Below, in pieces: positions 63,912 to 64,000 of a DNA stretch of 64,000 bases. The position numbers and the translations under genes were made by a program. Below the pieces are notes generated by a model that saw only the letters and a program-made list of their open reading frames with translations, was not told the origin of the DNA and made no database searches. How positions within the stretch are numbered: position 1 is the stretch's first letter; every line of letters begins with the position of its first letter. This stretch comes from Rhodococcus sp. AW25M09 (GTDB lineage: Bacteria; Actinomycetota; Actinomycetes; Mycobacteriales; Mycobacteriaceae). Location of the stretch: positions 41,718-105,717 of the forward strand of contig NZ_CAPS01000120.1 of the NCBI RefSeq assembly GCF_000333955.1, in the 5' to 3' direction.

Positions 63912-64000
63912 CAGACGCGAGCGAAGTAGCCCCGAATCGGGCACCATTCCCCGTGCACCTGACGAATGCGCGCGCGTGTGCCACTGCCGCACGACCACCA

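Overview
The window is high-GC actinobacterial chromosome of the Nocardiaceae type, most likely Rhodococcus or Rhodococcoides. Signs are mycothiol synthase, F420-type and mycolate-lineage genes, many GTG starts, many leaderless starts (a TANNNT box 6-7 nt before the start codon) and a gene order that repeatedly matches the Mycobacterium tuberculosis Rv0804-Rv0867c neighbourhood (purL, purF/purM, DUF3073, pabC, nitrobindin-like protein, sseC/cysA2/thiX, glnR, mshD, phoU, LCP protein, dus, desA1, dapC, XPB helicase, rpfA). I found no prophage, insertion sequence, integrase, rRNA or CRISPR array.

Region by region. 1-6.2 kb: an Rpf resuscitation factor behind a Crp site and a ydaO-type (c-di-AMP) riboswitch, a conserved 62-aa protein, a helicase-associated protein with an XPB-type helicase, and a DUF3239 membrane protein. 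6.2-11.9 kb: LLM oxidoreductase, DapC aminotransferase coupled to an AraC regulator, a VOC protein, AlkB with a probable SOS box, and DAHP synthase behind an aromatic leader peptide. 12-18 kb: siderophore-binding lipoprotein, the ohrR-ohr peroxide module, a CurA-like reductase, a pseudouridine synthase, an XRE-cupin regulator, and small ANTAR-like, coiled-coil and DUF6584-like proteins. 18.1-21.4 kb: tRNA-Glu/Asp/Phe, a GBL-receptor-like TetR regulator, a long non-coding stretch, a secreted lipase with a perfect Crp site, and tRNA-Lys.

21.6-32.7 kb: desA1, dus, an LCP ligase, then the phosphate block (phoU facing pstSCAB, with a PHO box), mshD and glnR. 32.8-38.6 kb: LmeA and a thioredoxin, the sulfur operon behind a polycysteine leader peptide, a cutinase-like secreted protein with two repeat tracts, and a 32-aa membrane peptide coupled to a nitrobindin-like protein. 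38.8-49.4 kb: cydABDC, pabC, a dicarboxylate/amino-acid symporter, YgfZ, a MOSC protein and DUF3073. 49.4-64 kb: purM, an oligopeptide ABC transporter (ATPases fused in one chain), purF, SCP2-like, CPBP protease and alpha/beta-hydrolase genes, purL and a nucleoside phosphorylase.

The main points beyond routine annotation are two leader peptides rich in the end product of their operon (aromatic and cysteine), a 24-bp repeat that sits in frame inside both cydB and the MOSC gene (tripled in the latter), short tandem duplications (15-20 bp period) that copy the stop codon of at least four genes, regulatory palindromes (Crp, SOS, PHO, a desA1 operator), and a possible 12-codon gene with an ideal Shine-Dalgarno downstream of cydC.
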